Shown here in pieces: positions 60,410 through 64,000 of a stretch of DNA of 64,000 nucleotides (positions within the stretch are counted from its first letter, which is position 1; every line of letters starts with the position of its first letter). The DNA lies in contig JAXLQL010000002.1 in assembly GCA_046331625.1 (NCBI GenBank), positions 644,093 to 708,092 of the forward strand, written 5' to 3'. Below the pieces are notes generated by a model. That model was not told the DNA's origin. It saw only the letters and a list, made by a program, of their open reading frames with translations, and did not search any database. Source of the stretch: JAXLQL01 sp046331625 (GTDB taxonomy: Bacteria; Acidobacteriota; Terriglobia; Bryobacterales; Bryobacteraceae). The translations under genes and the position numbers were made by a program.

Positions 60410-61309
60410 ATGGCGAAGCTTGGTTTTCTCGGACTCGGCATCATGGGCTACCCGATGGCGCGCAATCTCGCGCGCGCCGGGCACGACGTCGCCGTGTGGT
60501 CGCACACAGCCGACAAGGTGGCGAAACTCGCCTCCGAGGAAAAGACCGTCACCCACTGCGTCACCCCCAAGGAAGTGGCCGAGAAGGCCGACTGCATCTT
60601 TCTCTGCGTGGGTGACGACAAGATGTCCGAAGAGGTGATCCTCGGCGCGAACGGCTTGGCCGCCGGGGCCAAGAAGGGCACCGTCATCGTCGACGCTTCC
60701 ACCGTCTCCCCCTCGGCGAGCGTCGCCATGACCGAAAAGCTCGCCGCCAAGGGCATCGACTTCCTGGGCGCCCCCTGCACCGGATCGAAGCCTGGCGCCG
60801 AGAGCGGGAACCTAACCTTCATGATCGGCGGCAGTAAGGATGTCTACGAGCGCGTGCGCCCCTACTTCGAGCCCATGGGCAAGCGCCTCTACTACTGCGG
60901 CGGACCCGGCATGGGCCTCCACGCCAAGCTCACCCAGAATCTGATCCTCTCGAACCTGCTCCAGGCGTTCAACGAAGGGCTGGTCCTTTCGACCAAGGCC
61001 GGCGTCGACCCCGAGCTGATGCTCGACATCCTGGACAACTCGGCCGCCAAGAGCGGCCTGATCGCATTCAAGGCCCCCTACGTCTTCAAGCGGGACTTCA
61101 CCACCAACTTCTCTGTAAAGTGGATGCACAAGGACATCGGACTCATGCTCCAGTCCGCCGACGAGCTCCACGTGCCCCTTCCGCTGACCTCGTTGACCCA
61201 GCAAAACTTCCGCGCCGCCATCGCCAAGGGCCACGGCGATGAGGATATCTGCTCTACAATCAAGGTGTTGGAGGGGATCGCGGGGGTCGAGGTGAAGAAG
61301 AAATCCTGA
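60410..61309 (+). CDS. NAD(P)-dependent beta-hydroxyacid dehydrogenase
   Basis: 299 residues of the 3-hydroxyisobutyrate/tartronate-semialdehyde/GLYR family: cofactor motif GFLGLGIMGYPMARNL, substrate-binding DASTVSP, GAPCTGSKPGAESGNL, and the catalytic lysine in HAKLTQNLILSN. SHTADKV at the end of the second strand hints at NADP(H), but this is not certain. Reduces or oxidises small hydroxyacids such as glyoxylate/succinic semialdehyde. A strong AAGGAG ribosome-binding site lies 12 bases before the ATG. A hairpin follows 14 bases after the stop. Confidence 0.9.
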   Translation: MAKLGFLGLGIMGYPMARNLARAGHDVAVWSHTADKVAKLASEEKTVTHCVTPKEVAEKADCIFLCVGDDKMSEEVILGANGLAAGAKKGTVIVDASTVSPSASVAMTEKLAAKGIDFLGAPCTGSKPGAESGNLTFMIGGSKDVYERVRPYFEPMGKRLYYCGGPGMGLHAKLTQNLILSNLLQAFNEGLVLSTKAGVDPELMLDILDNSAAKSGLIAFKAPYVFKRDFTTNFSVKWMHKDIGLMLQSADELHVPLPLTSLTQQNFRAAIAKGHGDEDICSTIKVLEGIAGVEVKKKS

Positions 61310-61323
61310 TTCTGGAATCCGTT

Positions 61324-61349
61324 AACACTTTTTTCTACAAAAAAGTGTT
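61324..61349. terminator. Perfect hairpin terminator after dehydrogenase
   Basis: Eleven-base stem AACACTTTTTT / AAAAAAGTGTT with loop CTAC. It lies 14 bases after the dehydrogenase stop. It is A/T-rich, so it would be weak as a classic intrinsic terminator, but the T-run and symmetry fit a bidirectional one. Its last two bases overlap the -35 box of the next promoter. Confidence 0.6.
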
Positions 61350-61376
61350 GCAATCGGGAGCGGACTCTACTAGAAT
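61348..61376 (+). promoter_or_regulatory. Sigma70-type promoter (TTGCAA-17-TAGAAT)
   Basis: -35 TTGCAA (61348-61353), 17-base spacer, -10 TAGAAT (61371-61376). It is the best paired promoter in the window. The predicted start near 61383 is just before a 10-bp helix that closes a structured RNA. Confidence 0.65.
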
Positions 61377-61382
61377 TGGAAT

Positions 61383-61473
61383 TAAGCCAGGGAGGCAACT
61401 CCCACCAAAGCGAGACTAACCTCACTTTATAGACCCCTGAAGCAAATTCCTCCCTGGCGCCCTTCGGGGTTTT
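61383..61473 (+). ncRNA. Predicted small structured RNA or dxr leader
   Basis: Begins at the predicted start and contains a perfect long-range helix GCCAGGGAGG (61386-61395) / CCTCCCTGGC (61449-61458), closing a 53-base internal region. The same GGGAG can instead pair with CTCCC at 61399-61403 across a GCAA tetraloop, so two exclusive folds exist. A CCC-TTCG-GGG hairpin and TTTT (61470-61473) follow, as in a terminator. No known RNA family is recognised (not tRNA, 4.5S, tmRNA or a riboswitch I can name). Either a 90-nt sRNA or a regulatory leader of dxr, 94 bases downstream. Confidence 0.55.
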
Positions 61474-61566
61474 GGTCTTCCCCGCTTCCACTTTCCCAAT
61501 CTCAAACGTCAGGATCAGTGTTAGGATGAGGAGTAACGCCGTTTCCGGCTCACTTTCCACCCCTGC

Positions 61567-62769
61567 ATGCAGCTTGTAACCGTATTGGGATCAACGGGTT
61601 CCATTGGACAGAACACCCTCGATGTCATCCGCCGGTGGCCTGATCGCTTCGGCGTTTACGCCTTGGTGGCTGGCAGCAATGTGGACCTTTTGGTACGGCA
61701 GATCGTCAAGTACCGGCCGCGGGTGGCTGTCGTCGAATCCGAGACTTCCGTTACAGCCCTAATACAAAAACTGGAAGATTGCTCCTATCCCCGATCGGAA
61801 TGGCCGGAATTGGCGGCAGGCCCGCAAGCGAGGGTACAAGCAGCCACGGCTGGGGATACCGACATCGTTCTCTCCGCCATTGTGGGGGTAGCCGGACTGG
61901 AAGCCACCTACGAGGCCGTCCGGCGGCACAAGAAGATCGGGCTGGCTAATAAGGAGGCGCTGGTCGCCTGCGGTCGCCTGATGATGGAAGCCGCCCGCCA
62001 GGCTGGAACCGAGATCATCCCCGTGGATAGCGAGCACAACGGCGCCCATCAGTGCTTCCGCGCAGGTGCGCGATCGGAGGTAACCCGCCTGTTGCTAACG
62101 GCTTCGGGTGGTCCGTTCCGCAACACCCCGAAAGAAATGTTGGCTGGCGTGACACCAGAACAGGCTTTGAACCATCCAACATGGAAGATGGGACCGCGCA
62201 TCACCATCGACTCGGCCACCATGATGAACAAAGGCTTCGAAGTGATCGAGGCCTGCTGGCTGTTCGACCTGTCGCCCGATGAGGTAGACGTGGTAGTGCA
62301 TCCACAGTCGTCGGTGCACGCCATGGTGGAGTACGCTGATGGATCGGTAGTGGCGCAGATCTCCACAACCGACATGCGAATGCCGATTCAATATGCGATG
62401 AGCTATCCCGAGCGGCTAGACGCGCCCGTGCCGCGCATGGATTGGACGCAGGCGCGCTCACTCGAGTTCTTCCCGCCGGACCTAGACAAGTTCCCGCTGC
62501 TGCGGCTGGCGTACCAGGCGCAGCGAACGGGCGGTTCGGCTACCTGTACATTGAACGCGGCCGACGAAATCGCCGTAGATAGTTTCTTGAAGGGCCAGAT
62601 CAGCTATCCGGGGATCGCCGAGGTAGTCGAGGAGACGCTCGAGAGGATGGGATCGAGAAATCCGGCGAGCGTGGCCGAGGTTTTGGAAGTGGACCGCGAA
62701 TCGCGGGTGCGCGCGCGGGAGGTGGCCGCTAAACGGCCGGCTCCGGCGCGCGAGATAATGAGGGTTTGA
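61567..62769 (+). CDS. dxr: 1-deoxy-D-xylulose 5-phosphate reductoisomerase
   Basis: 400 residues, normal length. NADPH-binding GSTGSIGQNTLDV (residues 8-20), ANKEALVACG, the metal-binding PVDSEHNGAHQCF (Asp154, Glu156), the flexible loop region SGGPFRNTPKEML and TWKMGPRITIDSATMMNKGFE with the third metal ligand. Second enzyme of the methylerythritol phosphate route to isoprenoids. SEHNGAHQCF deviates from the common SEHSAIFQCL but keeps the ligands. The stop overlaps the rseP start by one base. Confidence 0.96.
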   Translation: MQLVTVLGSTGSIGQNTLDVIRRWPDRFGVYALVAGSNVDLLVRQIVKYRPRVAVVESETSVTALIQKLEDCSYPRSEWPELAAGPQARVQAATAGDTDIVLSAIVGVAGLEATYEAVRRHKKIGLANKEALVACGRLMMEAARQAGTEIIPVDSEHNGAHQCFRAGARSEVTRLLLTASGGPFRNTPKEMLAGVTPEQALNHPTWKMGPRITIDSATMMNKGFEVIEACWLFDLSPDEVDVVVHPQSSVHAMVEYADGSVVAQISTTDMRMPIQYAMSYPERLDAPVPRMDWTQARSLEFFPPDLDKFPLLRLAYQAQRTGGSATCTLNAADEIAVDSFLKGQISYPGIAEVVEETLERMGSRNPASVAEVLEVDRESRVRAREVAAKRPAPAREIMRV

Positions 62770-64000
62770 TGTTCTCGCTACTGAGCTTTCTCTTGCTGAT
62801 CGGGATCATGATCCTGATCCACGAACTCGGCCACTATTGGGCGGCCCGCTACTTCGACGTGAAGGTGGACACCTTCAGCTTCGGGTTCGGACCGCGCCTG
62901 TTCGGATGGCGCCGCGGCGAGACGGACTTTCGCGTGTCGGCGGTGCCGCTGGGCGGTTACGTGAAGATGTCGGGCGATCAACCCGGAGACCCTTCGCTGG
63001 TCGACGAACCGCGCTCGTTCCTGAACAAGCCGCGGTGGAACCGGTTGATCATCGCGTTCGCGGGTCCGTTCATGAACATCGTGCTGGCGGTGGGCTTGCT
63101 CACCGGGCTCTACATGGTGAAGTTTCCGAAGCCCGTGGAAGCCGACGCCGGCGTCATCGGCCTGATCCTCAAAGGCTCGGCGGGTTCAAAATCCGGGCTC
63201 CAGGAAGGCGATCGGCTGGTTTCCTTTGACGGGCAGGCGTTCACGAATTGGGAAGACTTCGACCTGCACGTGGTGAAGAACGCGCAGCGGCCCATCAAAG
63301 TAGTGGCGCGGCGCAATGGCGCCGACGTGGACGTGACGCTGACGCCCGATGTCGACGAGCATCACGGCGTGGGCATCTCGGGCGTATTCGAGAAGCTGGA
63401 AGTGCAGGTGGCCAGCGTGGATCCGGACTTGGACGCCTTCAAACAAGGGTTGCGCGCGGGCGACGTGATCCTGAGCGCGAACGGCACGCCGGTGCGTTCG
63501 ATGAATCGGCTTCCCGAGATCATCAAGGCGACCGAAGGCAAGCCGGTGCAAGTGGTCTATCGGCGCGACGGCAAGGAAACCGAGATCTCGCTGACGCCCG
63601 CGTATCGCGAGCGCGAGAACTACAAGGGCTACATGATCGGCGTGCATTTGCAGCGGCGTGCCGAGTACGTGCAACTGGGATTCAGCGATGCGCTGGTCGA
63701 GTCCACGCGGCGGAACATCAAGGCGGCGACGCTGATCTATGACCTGCTGGTGGGGATCGTGGAGCAGCGGATGTCGGCGAAGTCGCTCGAGGGGCCGATC
63801 CGGATCGCGCAGATCTCGGGTCAGGCGGCGCGTATGGGCGCGGATGCGTTCGTGGATCTGATGGCGGGCGTGAGCTTGAACCTGGCGGTGCTGAACCTGC
63901 TGCCGATTCCGATCCTGGACGGCGGCGTGATTCTGGTGCTGCTGATCGAGATGCTGTTCCGGCGGGAGCTGAGCCTGCAGTTCAAGGAAAACATCATGAA
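62769..64000 (+). CDS. rseP: RIP metalloprotease RseP-like (site-2 protease), truncated at window end
   Basis: 410 residues are visible and the frame is still open at 64000. First transmembrane helix with HELGH (His18-His22, the zinc site of M50 proteases), the membrane-reentrant region around GGYVKMSGDQPGD, two PDZ-like domains (about residues 140-205: GSAGSKSGLQEGDRLVSFDG; and 215-290: LRAGDVILSANGTPVRSMN), and the second active-site motif NLLPIPILDGG near residue 377. Cleaves anti-sigma factors and other membrane substrates within the bilayer. The start shares a base with the dxr stop (TGATG); dxr-rseP is a common bacterial pair. Confidence 0.93.
   Translation, partial: MFSLLSFLLLIGIMILIHELGHYWAARYFDVKVDTFSFGFGPRLFGWRRGETDFRVSAVPLGGYVKMSGDQPGDPSLVDEPRSFLNKPRWNRLIIAFAGPFMNIVLAVGLLTGLYMVKFPKPVEADAGVIGLILKGSAGSKSGLQEGDRLVSFDGQAFTNWEDFDLHVVKNAQRPIKVVARRNGADVDVTLTPDVDEHHGVGISGVFEKLEVQVASVDPDLDAFKQGLRAGDVILSANGTPVRSMNRLPEIIKATEGKPVQVVYRRDGKETEISLTPAYRERENYKGYMIGVHLQRRAEYVQLGFSDALVESTRRNIKAATLIYDLLVGIVEQRMSAKSLEGPIRIAQISGQAARMGADAFVDLMAGVSLNLAVLNLLPIPILDGGVILVLLIEMLFRRELSLQFKENIM

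Noticed and set aside
61386..61458. tRNA-like reading of the structured RNA (7-bp end helix, 73 bases)
   Set aside because: There is no TTCGA-type T-loop, no recognisable anticodon arm and no D-loop; the long-range helix has 10 bp.

Overview
The window looks like a chromosomal segment from a Bryobacterales/Solibacter-type Acidobacteriota bacterium. The support is indirect but consistent. The base composition is GC-rich. There are two Oar-like carboxypeptidase-regulatory/TonB-type outer-membrane proteins of about 1,100 residues, a Solibacter-type C-terminal domain (TIGR03437-like), and families that are common in this group: DUF1080, ASPIC/UnbV, PQQ propellers, sulfatases, PhoD-like phosphatases, serine hydrolases of the beta-lactamase fold and many Tat or Sec signal peptides. 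No rRNA or tRNA gene and no CRISPR array was seen.

Layout. 1-1430: end of citrate synthase and a thioredoxin. 1452-10576: secreted proteins, a decayed ECF sigma/anti-sigma pair (3408-4251), an intact sigma factor/membrane protein/serine hydrolase operon, and the first Oar-like protein. 10771-13550: a DsbA-like thiol oxidoreductase translationally coupled to a 30-cysteine ricin-type lectin. 13614-18613: GNAT, phosphoesterase, PQQ propeller, ASPIC/UnbV protein and a broken WD40 gene. 18675-24453: a HicAB toxin-antitoxin pair, exonuclease, bicupin, APH-type kinase, a frameshifted TIGR03437 protein and rlmH. 24479-26180: soxC and a SoxD-like cytochrome c. 26181-26590: a repeat-rich spacer. 26591-31886: a ProRS-like protein without a catalytic core, a class V aminotransferase, an SDR and a PhoD-like phosphatase. 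31888-47404: a polysaccharide/glycoside-degradation block (sulfatase, esterase, GH172, GHL-type barrels, toroid protein, BNR propeller, GH105) ending in the second Oar-like receptor. 47567-54827: serine hydrolase, HTH/SEC-C protein, a propeller plus PHP-like protein split by frameshifts, cytochrome c and membrane proteins. 54917-57419: pnp (interrupted) and rpsO. 57544-60318: a four-gene cassette whose last two genes are a RecF/SMC-like ATPase and an HNH nuclease, that is, a Septu-like (PtuAB) anti-phage module, with two small helper-like genes in front. 60410-64000: a beta-hydroxyacid dehydrogenase, a likely small structured RNA, dxr and the start of rseP.

How the genes work together. The 32-47 kb block reads as uptake and stripping of a sulfated or acylated plant- or algal-type polysaccharide: receptor, unsaturated-uronyl hydrolase, fructosidase/arabinofuranosidase-type GH172, esterase and sulfatase. 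SoxCD would oxidise sulfane sulfur. DsbA probably folds the cysteine-rich lectin. HicAB and the Septu-like cassette are defence or stability modules placed among housekeeping genes. Many start codons lie 6-9 bases after a TANAAT-like -10 box, which suggests frequent leaderless transcription. Several genes, including the housekeeping gene pnp, carry tightly clustered indels. In pnp these are most easily read as consensus errors, although true decay is plausible for the sigma/anti-sigma pair and the WD40 fragment.
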